From: an uncultured bacterium
GTDB taxonomy: Bacteria > Pseudomonadota > Gammaproteobacteria > Burkholderiales > Burkholderiaceae_E
DNA length: 37,998 nucleotides
Direction of reading: 5' to 3'
Assembly (NCBI GenBank): GCA_903907905.1
Contig: CAIVPX010000154.1
Coordinates: 1-37,998, forward strand
The notes beneath the pieces were generated by a model, which saw nothing but the letters and a program-made list of their open reading frames with translations, ran no database searches and had not been told where the DNA came from. The translations under genes were made by a program, and so were the position numbers. Below are positions 9,001 to 15,407 of the stretch, piece after piece. Each line of letters begins with the position of its first letter. Position 1 is the first letter of the stretch.

Positions 9001-11984
9001 GCATTACCGGAACCCTTCCAGACGAGGCGCAGTTTTCCCGCCGACTCTGCGAGGGTGAAATCGGCAATCGAGTAAGCCGCATCGGCCTTGAGCAGATTCA
9101 CCAACGCCGACATGGCGGTGTCGTCACCCAGTCGACCTGTTAGCGTGGTCTTACCGACGGTGAGCGCATAGGTCGAATTCGCGGCGAGCGAGAGCGACAC
9201 GGTTTGCTGCTCGGCTGACACCGCAGTGCCGGGAAGCGTCTCAAGCGCGCGAGCGCCATCAAAAATGACCTGTCCCGACGGAAAAACCCCTTGCTTGAAG
9301 TCGTCAGCGGTGGCCGCGCCGGCTCCAGCCCCACTGGCTGCCCAGTTGACGACGACCCCCGAGCCAGGCGCCCCGGACAGTCGAATTTCGAAGCTTTGAG
9401 GCACCTCAATGTTGGTCCCCTCAATAAGGCGGGTCGCCACGGATCGGACCGAGGCTTCGACGCCCTCAGGCACGATATTGGCCCGAGCCCCCTCGATACT
9501 GAGTTGAACCTTCGGGTCTGACTCATAAAGACGGACTTCAAAGGTGCGAACCCCCGCCGACTGGGTACCAGCGTATGCCTGAAAGGTGATCGTCTTTTCA
9601 GTATCACTGGGGCCAAAATCGAGCTGAAAATTCGTCGGCAAGATGAATTCATCGGGACGCGCAGGGTTCTCCCCCGCCCCCTCGACCCGCCAGTTGACGG
9701 TATGAGTCAGCCCCTGGAACCCAAGCGCAAACTCGCGCTTGATGACAGCTTGATAGGTAATGATGCCGTTCTGGCTGCCGAGCGTTTCCAGCCGATCGAT
9801 GCCGATGAGCGCGTCGTTATTGAGCACCAAGCCTTCAGCAACGGCGTTCGAAACCCGAACACCAGCGCTGGCACCGTCCACCGCAACCAGAAATTTCTGG
9901 TCGGGTCCGACGATGAGATCGTCAACGGATTGCACGTCGATGTACGCCAGGCTGACACCGTCGGCGAAGGCGACGGTACCGAGGCGCTTGCGCGTCTGCG
10001 GGTCGGCGGCGGGCAGCATGGAGGTCCCCGCCGACAAGGGCAGCACCTCGTAGTTGAGCGAAATGACGCCGTCAGGCGATGAACGAGTGAGAGCGAAGCG
10101 CAGCAACTGCCCCTCGATCTTCTCCTGCTGCACCAACTGAAGGTAAATGTAGGGGTCGTCGTTCAGCAGGACTGTGGTCGCCTCGGACTTGGACGGGTCG
10201 TTGTCGCCGAAGGTTGACTTGCCCAGTTTGACGGTCAGGCCCTCATCGAGCTCCTTGAGACCATCTGTTCGCACACGCAAGTCGATGACTTTCTCGGTTT
10301 CCCCCAGCGCAAATCGAACGGTGCCGCGGTAATCACTGAGGTGAAGGTCCTGGTCCGCCGGGAACAAACTGCTCACGGACCATTCAACTTCGTCGGCGGG
10401 TAGCGGCAAATCGGGGCGCTGCAGCGGCGCGTCACGCGTCACCTTGAATTGCACCACTGTGAAATCGCTGTCAGGTGGATCGCCCTCGAGCACTGCATCA
10501 ACCAGCGGTTGGATTCGGTAAATGGCCTTGTCGTCGTTGAGCACCTCGCTGGAGGCCGTGGCGGTCTGCACCACCGAGAACTTGCCGTCCTTGATGGTCA
10601 GGGTGAGCGGCTCTTTCTGCTCGACCTGCCAGTCACGCGTGACCTTGAGCACCACCGTTTTGGTGAACTCGCCACCCGCGAAATCGGCGGCCCCGGACAG
10701 CGCATCGAGCCCACCCTCAACGTCATCGGGCGTGAGGCCAGAGATGGACCACGGCACAGACTCGACCGACACAGGATTGGTGCGGGTGATCTTGAAGACG
10801 ATCTCGGTCTGCCCCGAACCAGTGCCCTCGACCACGCTGGGCGTGTCGGTGGTGACCGAGACATTGCCCGACTGATTGATCACGACGGGTGCCGCCACCG
10901 CCTTGGGCACCTCGGGCGCAAGCGCCTGCGCCACCGCCACCTTGCCGGTGGCTCCCACCTGCAAGGCCGAGGCATTTCCCGTCAGCACCGGGTCGGTGGT
11001 TTGTCCCACCGACACGATCTTGTTGGCCAGACTGCCGTCGGGGTTGACGTTCTGCGTCACGAAGGGCGTGATGAGGCCGGCATTGGCCACCTCGGTGCCC
11101 GAGCCCAGGCTGGTCATGCCGGCCGCCTGCGACACCTGCACCCCGGAGGTGTTGTTGAGGCTGTTGTTTGCACTGGCCCGATAGGCCGAATGACTGCCGA
11201 GGGACTGCTGGATGGCCTGATTGGCCTGTTGCATCCCCTGCAGGTCGGCGGAGAGTCCTGAGGGGCCAGGCGTGGAGGAAGCGCTCGAAAAGGGTGCAGC
11301 CTGCAGGGCGAAGGGCCGGACACCTTCCACCTGCCCCTGGCCCTGCGCCGCGCTGGTCGGCGCAGAAACCGAGGGCAAGGCCCCCGAGGTGAGGGCCTTG
11401 AAAATTTCCGCCCCGGCACTGACCGGTTGGGCCGACTGTCCAGGGGCAGGCGCCTGTGCCTGACCTGGAGGCGCCTGGCCGGGCTGGTTGCCCGCCGCTG
11501 CATCACTCGCCTGGCCCGGGCCTGCCGTTGCCGGCGCAGCGGGCGCCGGGGCAGTCGTCGCCGAACCACTATCAGTCGACGACGCGCCGGTCGCCGACGC
11601 CGCCTCCGTGGCCGCTGGGGTGGCTGCCTGTGCAAGTTGCAGCCCATTCCAGGGCGAGAGCGAGCCAGACGCATCGCTTGCGGACTCGAGCGCCTCGACC
11701 TGAACCGGCGCCTGGGCCAGCACGACGAAGCGATCGCCGCCCGAGCGACCTATCGAAATCATGCTCAGCAAATCGTGGGCCGACATCCCCGACAACGCAG
11801 CAGCCCGTAGCGACGCCACCAGCACTGGGTCCAGCGACTCGCCCGATGAATCGAGGGCCTGAAGAAATGCCTCGAGCAACCCGTCAACCTGATGAAGTTC
11901 GCCCCGGCCGAGCAGGGCTCGCAAGGCGTTGAAGACTTTCTCGGCAGGCAGTGCGTCATTCGCGAACATGGGCATCTCGCTCAT
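1..11984 (-). CDS. Giant Calx-beta-repeat protein, probable type I-secreted surface protein (C-terminus beyond window)
   Basis: A single minus-strand frame stays open from the ATG at 11984 to base 1, giving 3,994 codons with no stop. An in-frame TGA lies three codons upstream, so this is the earliest ATG; ATGs at 11975 and 11969 are alternatives and none has a strong ribosome site. Residues about 1-100 are helical-looking with no signal peptide. They are followed by an Ala/Pro/Gln/Ser-rich low-complexity linker to about residue 250. From about residue 370 the protein consists of repeats of about 120-160 residues. Each has the pattern EG..F.V.R, V.W, DF, LP.G...F, E.DE.F.V.L and a closing NDD (for example LLNDD near 10155, ANDDS near 8075, LNDDA near 295), which matches the Calx-beta fold. 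About 25-28 units are visible. Such proteins are usually calcium-binding adhesins or matrix proteins exported by type I systems. The secretion signal would be C-terminal, outside the window. Function is inferred, not shown. Confidence 0.88.
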   Translation of the reverse strand, partial: MSEMPMFANDALPAEKVFNALRALLGRGELHQVDGLLEAFLQALDSSGESLDPVLVASLRAAALSGMSAHDLLSMISIGRSGGDRFVVLAQAPVQVEALESASDASGSLSPWNGLQLAQAATPAATEAASATGASSTDSGSATTAPAPAAPATAGPGQASDAAAGNQPGQAPPGQAQAPAPGQSAQPVSAGAEIFKALTSGALPSVSAPTSAAQGQGQVEGVRPFALQAAPFSSASSTPGPSGLSADLQGMQQANQAIQQSLGSHSAYRASANNSLNNTSGVQVSQAAGMTSLGSGTEVANAGLITPFVTQNVNPDGSLANKIVSVGQTTDPVLTGNASALQVGATGKVAVAQALAPEVPKAVAAPVVINQSGNVSVTTDTPSVVEGTGSGQTEIVFKITRTNPVSVESVPWSISGLTPDDVEGGLDALSGAADFAGGEFTKTVVLKVTRDWQVEQKEPLTLTIKDGKFSVVQTATASSEVLNDDKAIYRIQPLVDAVLEGDPPDSDFTVVQFKVTRDAPLQRPDLPLPADEVEWSVSSLFPADQDLHLSDYRGTVRFALGETEKVIDLRVRTDGLKELDEGLTVKLGKSTFGDNDPSKSEATTVLLNDDPYIYLQLVQQEKIEGQLLRFALTRSSPDGVISLNYEVLPLSAGTSMLPAADPQTRKRLGTVAFADGVSLAYIDVQSVDDLIVGPDQKFLVAVDGASAGVRVSNAVAEGLVLNNDALIGIDRLETLGSQNGIITYQAVIKREFALGFQGLTHTVNWRVEGAGENPARPDEFILPTNFQLDFGPSDTEKTITFQAYAGTQSAGVRTFEVRLYESDPKVQLSIEGARANIVPEGVEASVRSVATRLIEGTNIEVPQSFEIRLSGAPGSGVVVNWAASGAGAGAATADDFKQGVFPSGQVIFDGARALETLPGTAVSAEQQTVSLSLAANSTYALTVGKTTLTGRLGDDTAMSALVNLLKADAAYSIADFTLAESAGKLRLVWKGSGNALDVATLGQIAKSITLIPNPDGTVEANENYKVSIGVAGGPARVIVPEAFGTLISDESSIAFSQEAFSANEGSAVAGGELAATVVRDGYRRTTMTAKWKVELVGEAPASLGDFAADQDELGTNGGLPSGTIELLPGALQKDIKIRFAGDHQLEADKKFRIVLFDAEPGTLLGAQSAATGLQVNDDSIFAMRAVTAQGIEGQGGASAMLSITVDRTGDLRSSGSVVWSTSASGSTPSAASDFTGFNNQLPSGTLFFQPGDTYQTINIPLRGDDIHEADETLTVTLGSSNPPTASSLDPNKLSTVATLANDDSLVYFVGPASVSQFEDTGAFILTLERTGATDRAISVAWEIDFAVAGNNRGSSSDFINSSGQVGGTVNFAANQTQATLTVPQAADLVLESDEAFAVTLKTPAVGDGIELGAQSTITGTLLNDDVAVFVKRIVPAASEGNSASTSRDYLVEFERHGNIDLPSKLDWTVSGSSFVLNGQPWATALDAAEITSALTGTLEWKGLLADPLESTVQTVTVSIKGDTNAEGLEAFKIALALNSADTRTDIPKPEAFGIARDDDATLEISAASASVPEGKQGATQVLAFDVVRSGDLTSTITVDVLLNSTADGVTRPAQPSPGTGVALGVADPVATRYAQVTFSPLTQSITVDYGGGNTEQITVTPASQTARINVQLAGDDRVESNGAVTLTLANPQVSPSGGDANVTIRSGAASATTSVTDEDTSFTVVAPANLAEGRVRPATTPDVKTFTYTINRGGDTSKEAVVSWSIAAVSTVANTEAVQPDDFSSYRTSDDSGATTASVNSLPRGMLTWAAGDSTSKTISLVFADDTDIEFDDAFNLDLSVLAGNAQINAASPSLILSDDFGYLVTPVNAETLEGSASTANYLSFDLTQKPVSSQVKTVNWSVQLDPPNDTASPNLVMRTDFAASLPAGISYNAGNHTLFGSLTFPANDPSPIRLQIPLVTDSTPETLLKDAVLTLKSSDGSVTYATATAVLKDDDASFTLQKVLAEQTEGSLAGQTQDFTFSIRREGYLDQTSTVKWAVVGSADITSADFASGQDTLNAWGGLPSGSFSFAAGETTKDITVRVVMDSKKENDETLTLQLYDESAGNTLKVASVSGRIDNDDAYVYFLAGTTDSTAYDLDRTEGDSGTQAYTFKLKREGYLLQSSVVNWSVGYSADSGLTAASSSDLLGTLSGTVTFASGETDKEITVYANPDSGSPGNNPVNTYFPYYIWGGSPSGTLENDEQFKVDLVAVGVGTEVTTTAAAGALRNDDVRIQVVDLITSRVEGLASQQASADIVHTIQFQRVGSTAQAVAVEWYVDNADILTQLYKVNSTLVSGMTTNGTLSFGSATPTKTSSEIKGLLSWAAGDSSVKTITLTPVADDVVESDYSFQLKLRAFTGASNGTQYIDEIGFDKASTTVYAPQFGSTDWDNYNASNQIPVGKFVIKRDESAIWITSELKPAYDNADSMVDSWQSQFIGYDYYQVGAGGVKYNRFAQDVYYTGNATTNAEGSLTGASAGSDYTAVGSTSLSFSSATTARTLSVNLTDDANFETSEGLSVFLSAASGATVLVDRARVILRDNDGTPDYVMRVSGGTAVEGVDQNLEFLADFGKPISQDSTFQVQLTLPGSADTASSFVFSADGGQTWSSSYSNNSIITVPGASAASSLLIRVPVTNDTLDESVEQVTLSVRSKTGDSFLVPFNAATVNLVDDDNPQFRSGETTARSAEQGTFYYYKVVEFNQRNANAPVANPLDEAVGASEDVLSPSWFNSPVYYDTNTATAAEGYTDGYTDKVYTATGENLSVSTLTTAAGTGQGLTLQLRFKGSWEYSLVDADLGQHRGAAGFQALTGTVDGQGYTVATLAVDTGIEQLRLRSALTQEASGPTAAMQAALPMDVTVQKVQPVLVARDVTVSEGAGSAQVEVLAVGGDNYGTVSVNAQTVDGTWVDRTFIINRDYSTAVAQSVTWAVSALTSSMMVDGDGSYEYVRGYFGTKTMDTVSSDDFVILTGQTANPSTDALFTGLPTGTVTFPVGQKEAPITLRVRADSFGEQAEDFAIVLSNAPTGSVIEPNPEAPSTYTNRRNAGFGRLENDDQLFWLDGKVYNESVDDQGAVSVTSTLDGKNYVLRSFTINREGASEAGASVDWVIKVISSAESLNHQAETADFATTATAAEGVTSWTSSGSVWTSNARTVTFLPGETSQSVTVALLDDGVVEDAEQFSIALTNPQPLSGNDGIPGISSTRGAASFLIGDNDGREVSVSVSSSPVPSSDGVDEGTSVNPDRQLLLNFSRSGATTDATQALFEMRVSSLTNGQNNYFSLDSGSSGKASVVSTSLNSPGDGSLVWRGIVNFAAGSSSAQVAFNIRDDAWVENNIPVTVTLYDHESLPGAYMYPTSVGSSGAYAPNDPVGIGTAGASSLPNWGNTVRDPDAYTDTFTIRDDDTRLWLDGFNDTWHSSSWTRPPNNDWWKVVKTWTEGDSAYATSGAVNPSYLTGGGDAGGLAASGNTDITLSFVRAGLQANAITLNWSIVHGTTDNADFNATSGSITLAGDPTSTAQVRTIPVTIANFYRADRDVENNETFQLVFSDASNSSNPIFTFDWVREGYSDGRDRAAISVLTIDAQLRTDDIQYSVALNSANPANSSTYSGAYQVIEGPNGSTTPISFDIKRFLDANNDGADGYWSSSTVAWRVVGVGTYASDVTAADFYGASSGTVTFSAGNELTGAPAELTKTITVVVKGDYKVERGERFRIELYDASTGYVINNDTVGQGIATALIINDDTGVKISDVFNREEDGTGTVTHTYTVTRLGDLSKTSTMDWGKFNVSTDDVDFSGTLTGSLTFGPSSPSPSLATFEGYGEQSRTLSVTTTRNVTPSADKYFDIQLSNFTQVEDLVDTVGRGSILNDDAVFSVKLPTGDDGKRVEGTTAYSFAVSRSHLTPQSQTVGWETVAAGGRNLVNSTDFGGALPAGSLIFSSTVAVETRAGDASTAEVQTISPGGGVV

Positions 11985-12051
11985 CTTGAATCAGCGGGAA
12001 ACATCGGCGGTGCGACACAGGCGCCCCGCCAGGCGGTCATACGCTGGGGAC

Positions 12052-13392
12052 TCAGCGCTTGTTGACGCCGGGAATCGCCTCGGCGACCGTCTTCAATTCA
12101 ACGATCGGCAGATCGAGAACGCCAATTGCCTGAAGGAGCGTCAGCCCGGCAATGGCCTGATCGACCTCGGTCGCCACCAGATCGCTCATGGCGTTGATGA
12201 GCGAGACCTCGGCGGTGAGGACATCAAGCAGGGAGCGGCGGCCCATCTGGCGCTCGGCGGTGGCCATTTCGAAGAACTGAGCAGCGATACGGACCTGATT
12301 GGCCAGCGTGGACTTGTTCTGTCGGGCCACCAGCAGGTTGCGCCAGGAGATCGACACTTGCTCGAGCACCAGATCACGGGCCTCGGCTTCGCGCGCGGCG
12401 CTGGCGCTAACATCGTTTCTAACGGCCTCTTCTGCGGCGCGCCCAGCCAGACCAGCGTTGACGTTCCAGTTGAACTGGAGCAGCAGTTTCTGGTCGTTGA
12501 CCCGCGTATTCTCGATGGGCGAGTCCCAGTTACGACGCTGCCCGACCTCGGCCAGTAGTTCGAACTTCGGTCGAAATTCCTTGGCCGTCGTGTAGGCGAG
12601 CCGCTGAGTCAGAGCCTGGGTTCGGTGAAACCCGATCTTGATCTGCTTGTTGTTGTCGAGGGCAGTCTTGCGGGCCTCATCGAGACTGCCAGGCAGGCGA
12701 GCCTGGATTGGCGCGGCAACGTGCGTGTACGTGACCCGCGGCGTATTGCGCCCGAACACCGCCGCAACGCGCGCATCCGCAATATCAAGCGCCCCTTCAG
12801 CACGGATGCGGCGGGCTTCAGCGCCGGCCAGTTGAACCTTGGCCTGAAGTACGTTCGATTCGTAACCCTTGCCAAGTTCGACCAACGAGTTTTCGATCTG
12901 GGTCAGGTTGAGTACGCTGGCTTCGCTTTTCTTGGCGTAATCGAGCACCAAGCGTGCGCGAACGGCGCTCCAATGGGACGTGAGCGCCTCGAGCAGAACG
13001 CCGTCCCGGGTCGCGTCGGCAACAGCCCCCGCCTGCGCGGCGACAGCCGTGACCTCATCCACCTGGCGATGACTACGCTCGAAGTCGTAAAGGAGCTGGG
13101 TAGCCCGCACTACGGCGCGGTCTACATCCTTGAAGCCTGTCCGAATGGATTCGGTCTCAAACTTCTGAATCCCGGTTTCCGCCGTGAGATCGACCAGCGG
13201 GCGCCAGAGCCGGCGCTCGGTCTCCAGCACGCGGGCCTGAGCACTCGCATGGTCGTTGCGCGCCGCCTCGGTTCGCGGGCTGCTTTGCATCAACGACGAC
13301 AGCACGTCGAGCAGGGGCTGCGCTGAAGCCACACAGGGCAACGCCAACGCGAACAGGGTGGAGGCAGCACGGCAAGACATAGTGCGCGTCAT
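12052..13392 (-). CDS. TolC-family outer membrane efflux/type I secretion protein
   Basis: 446 residues, the usual TolC-family length. The ATG at 13392 is preceded by GGAG at 8-nt spacing and starts a classical signal peptide with likely cleavage after ASA at residue 24. The frame stays open upstream to 13545, but that extension is Pro-rich, encodes the C10 tract and would bury the signal peptide, so it was left out. Two similar alpha-helical/beta halves are recognisable. The C-terminal half carries the typical LLDVLTAEVSLINAMSDL segment followed by a VDQAIAGLTLLQAIGVL helix, as in TolC, LapE and AggA-like proteins. The protein should form the trimeric outer-membrane channel-tunnel. It lies 67 bp upstream of the giant Calx-beta gene on the same strand, which suggests that it exports that protein. 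The ABC transporter and membrane-fusion partner are not in the window. Confidence 0.93.
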   Translation of the reverse strand: MTRTMSCRAASTLFALALPCVASAQPLLDVLSSLMQSSPRTEAARNDHASAQARVLETERRLWRPLVDLTAETGIQKFETESIRTGFKDVDRAVVRATQLLYDFERSHRQVDEVTAVAAQAGAVADATRDGVLLEALTSHWSAVRARLVLDYAKKSEASVLNLTQIENSLVELGKGYESNVLQAKVQLAGAEARRIRAEGALDIADARVAAVFGRNTPRVTYTHVAAPIQARLPGSLDEARKTALDNNKQIKIGFHRTQALTQRLAYTTAKEFRPKFELLAEVGQRRNWDSPIENTRVNDQKLLLQFNWNVNAGLAGRAAEEAVRNDVSASAAREAEARDLVLEQVSISWRNLLVARQNKSTLANQVRIAAQFFEMATAERQMGRRSLLDVLTAEVSLINAMSDLVATEVDQAIAGLTLLQAIGVLDLPIVELKTVAEAIPGVNKR

Positions 13393-13440
13393 AGGCAAAT
13401 CTCCAGAAGGTAAAAACGCCAGCGACCGCGCGATCAGCGC

Positions 13441-13450
13441 GGGGGGGGGG
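13441..13450. repeat. G10 homopolymer in the tolC/giant-gene leader
   Basis: Ten consecutive G on the plus strand (C10 in the sense of the operon), 49-58 bases upstream of the tolC-like ATG. It is the longest homopolymer noticed in the window. Its position in the leader would let slipped-strand changes alter promoter spacing or mRNA structure without changing the protein. It could also be a sequencing-length artefact. Confidence 0.8.
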
Positions 13451-13652
13451 TAGGGATTGGCGCCGGGCGCGGGCAGCGATACCCGAAACTGAAACCACGT
13501 GCGCAAGAGCCGGTCGGCTGTGATGCGGTCAGCACGACCACCCAAGCAAAATTACGGGGACGGCGGTCATCCACGAACAACCGCGAAACCCGACGATTTG
13601 ATGGAAGCAGACCCTTTTCACGACAAAACGCAGCGCCTAGTATCGACGTTTC

Positions 13653-13670
13653 ATCCTATTTTCATAGGAT
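13653..13670. repeat. Perfect 7-bp inverted repeat, candidate operator
   Basis: ATCCTAT and ATAGGAT flank a TTTC spacer. The site sits in the AT-rich stretch between the divergent tolC-like and lysE-like genes, about 260 bp upstream of the former and 175 bp upstream of the latter. It may be a regulator binding site or a small hairpin. No known operator consensus was recognised. Confidence 0.45.
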
Positions 13671-13844
13671 AGTCTGCCAGTGTATCGAATTTGACCCTTG
13701 AAATCACAGTACGAACGGACGACCTTCGTGCTTTCCGAATCCGTTCGGGTCAGCTAGCGGCGTCGCAGCACAGGCGCCAAGCCTGCGGCCCCGAGAATGC
13801 CGCCTCACCCCGCGCTGCAGCACTAAAACTGGCTGAGTTCAGAC

Positions 13845-14459
13845 ATGTTCGGCATCACCGACTACGGCGCGTATGTGCTTGCCTTCATCGTGTTCCTGGC
13901 CATTCCGGGCCCGGGCAACCTGGCGCTGCTGGTGTCGACGGCCAAGGGCGGTGTGCGCGGCGGGCTGATGGCCACGCTAGGCGTGATTGCGGGGGATCAG
14001 GTGCTGATCTGGGCCGCCGTTGCCGGTCTCGCGACCCTGCTGCTCAATTTCCCGGTCCTTTTTACAAGCATGCAGTGGGCCGGCGCGGTCTACCTGGGCT
14101 GGATCGGGTGGCGCATGATCCGGGCACGACCGGGGCAGGCGGCCGTCATCGACATTCCAGTCGGTCAATACTTACGTCAGTCTTTCCTGATCACCCTGCT
14201 CAACCCCAAGGCGATCGTCTTCTACATGGCCTTCTTCCCGCTGTTCATCGATCCGGTACGCCATCGCGGGCTGCTGACCTTCGGCGCCATGGCGGCTACC
14301 GCAGCAGGCCTGGCCTTCGCCTATGGCCTCGTGCTGTGCACCCTGGCCCACCGCCTGTCCGCGTCGATCGAGGCAAGGCCGGCGATCGCCCTCTGGCTCA
14401 ACCGTATCGCGGGGGGGTTGTTGATCGGCTTCGGACTGAAGCTGGTGCTGAGTCGCTGA
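13845..14459 (+). CDS. LysE/RhtB-family amino-acid exporter
   Basis: 204 residues, the usual size. The N-terminus (MFGITDYGAYVLAFIVFLAI) runs into the family hallmark PGPGNLALLVSTAKGG, followed by a GLMATLGVIAGD helix, an internal hydrophobic segment with LGWIGWRMI, and the LLNPKAIVFYMAFFPLFI motif, all typical of LysE/RhtB/ArgO translocators. About six membrane segments are visible. The family exports amino acids or homoserine-lactone-like solutes across the inner membrane; the substrate cannot be told here. The start at 13845 has only a weak ribosome site but fits the family N-terminus. It is transcribed away from the tolC-like gene and converges on the hupE-like gene. Confidence 0.93.
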   Translation: MFGITDYGAYVLAFIVFLAIPGPGNLALLVSTAKGGVRGGLMATLGVIAGDQVLIWAAVAGLATLLLNFPVLFTSMQWAGAVYLGWIGWRMIRARPGQAAVIDIPVGQYLRQSFLITLLNPKAIVFYMAFFPLFIDPVRHRGLLTFGAMAATAAGLAFAYGLVLCTLAHRLSASIEARPAIALWLNRIAGGLLIGFGLKLVLSR

Positions 14460-14476
14460 GGCATCGCGGCGCGCCG

Positions 14477-14496
14477 CCCGGTGCTTGGCCACCGGG
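14477..14496 (+). terminator. Possible weak terminator hairpin after the lysE-like gene
   Basis: CCCGGTG and CACCGGG arms form a perfect 7-bp stem with a 6-nt loop, starting 18 nt after the LysE-like stop, in the gap between converging genes. No T-run follows, so it is not a standard intrinsic terminator. Confidence 0.25.
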
Positions 14497-14588
14497 GCAG
14501 CCAGGCGCCCGCAAACCGATCAACCGAGTGGGGTCCGCACAGCGCCCGCCAGCGCACGGAAAGCGTTCGGGACAGTCTTCGGAGAGGT

Positions 14589-15239
14589 TCAAGGGAACGC
14601 ACTGACGCTCAGAACCCAGGCTCCCGTGGCCACTGCCAGCAAGGCCAGACCGCGCAAACGCACACGAAACTGGGCGAAGCGAGGCCCATTGGCCAGGCGG
14701 CGGGCCGCCACCGCTGCCACGCCCATCAGCGCGACCTGAATGACCGACAAGCCGAGCAGGTAGGCGAGGACTGGCGTGGCCTCCGCGCCGAGCACCGCCT
14801 CGCCGTAGGCGTAGCCATGTACCGCGCCGCAAAAACCCGCCCAGAGCGCATGCCCGGTGATCGACGGCGACTCGCTGCGGGCGGCCACCAGGCGCCAGGC
14901 GACGCCAAAGAGGCTGACCGCCAGCCCCACGCCCATCAGCGGCACGAGCAGCCCGGCACGGTGCGCCAGCGCGCCCGACAGCGATGCGACAACGAAGAGC
15001 GCGACCACCCCTGCCAGCCGGTATGGGCTGAGTCGGGTCAGTCCCCAGACCACAGCGGCCGCGAGCAGAAAGACGAGATGTTCGACATCGATCACCGGAT
15101 GCGCCAGGCCCGATAGAACGCCCGCGAGGGCCGAGTCGGGCATCTGACCGCCTGTCGGGTGATGCGCGAGCGCGGGCGCGGCGACCCACATCGACAAGCC
15201 AGCCGTGAATACGGCACGCGCAGTGGACAATCGGAGCAT
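14589..15239 (-). CDS. HupE/UreJ-family membrane protein (putative nickel/cobalt-type permease)
   Basis: 216 residues from the ATG at 15239, which has AAGGA at 6-nt spacing; an upstream in-frame TTG overlaps that ribosome site and was rejected. A signal-like N-terminus ends in APALAHHPTGG, placing a His pair at the mature end. The family block is LAHPVIDVEHLVFLL (about residues 46-60), followed by five to six hydrophobic segments. HupE/UreJ proteins are small membrane permeases linked to nickel or cobalt supply for hydrogenase and urease. The canonical HPxxGxDH signature reads HPVIDVEH here, with Asp and Glu substitutions. No hydrogenase, urease or cobalamin gene is nearby, so the metal is unknown. 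Confidence 0.85.
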   Translation of the reverse strand: MLRLSTARAVFTAGLSMWVAAPALAHHPTGGQMPDSALAGVLSGLAHPVIDVEHLVFLLAAAVVWGLTRLSPYRLAGVVALFVVASLSGALAHRAGLLVPLMGVGLAVSLFGVAWRLVAARSESPSITGHALWAGFCGAVHGYAYGEAVLGAEATPVLAYLLGLSVIQVALMGVAAVAARRLANGPRFAQFRVRLRGLALLAVATGAWVLSVSAFP

Positions 15240-15335
15240 GGGGGATCCTTTCAAGGCGGGACGGCGCGATGGGACTCAAGATCTGAGACACGACACGCTC
15301 GATCATACTGTCGGGCGTGAGCAGACGCGAGACGA

Positions 15336-15360
15336 GGCGGGCTTGGCTCAAGCGCCCGCC
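15336..15360. repeat. GC-rich hairpin between hupE-like and Bug genes
   Basis: GGCGGGC and GCCCGCC arms, with an inner TTG/CAA pair and a 2-nt bulge, form about a 10-bp stem 47 bases before the Bug-protein start. It may act in the leader of that gene or be incidental; there is no T-run. Confidence 0.3.
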
Positions 15361-15407
15361 CTGTACGATCGCAGCCATACCGATCTGAACGAATGAGGAG
15401 TCCGACC

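Larger units (their letters stand above)
13393..13844. promoter_or_regulatory. Divergent intergenic region between tolC-like and lysE-like genes
   Basis: 452 bp without a credible gene; it must hold the promoters of both the minus-strand tolC/giant-protein operon and the plus-strand lysE-like gene. The part at about 13600-13720 is clearly more AT-rich than its surroundings and includes a perfect inverted repeat (13653-13670). No convincing -35/-10 pair could be fixed by eye. The plus-strand open frame across it has no family resemblance and is treated as a shadow. Confidence 0.5.

Noticed and set aside
13393-13545. 51-codon N-terminal extension of the TolC-like gene
   Set aside because: It is Pro-rich, includes the C10 tract and would place the clear signal peptide internally; the GGAG site supports ATG 13392.
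14398-15378. 326-codon minus-strand frame over the hupE-like gene
   Set aside because: Overlaps the well-supported HupE-like frame, with low-complexity Arg/Gly composition and no motifs.
15240-15407. Cobalamin or nickel riboswitch before the hupE-like gene
   Set aside because: HupE-like genes are sometimes preceded by one, but the 168-bp gap shows only a GC hairpin and no recognisable B12-box.
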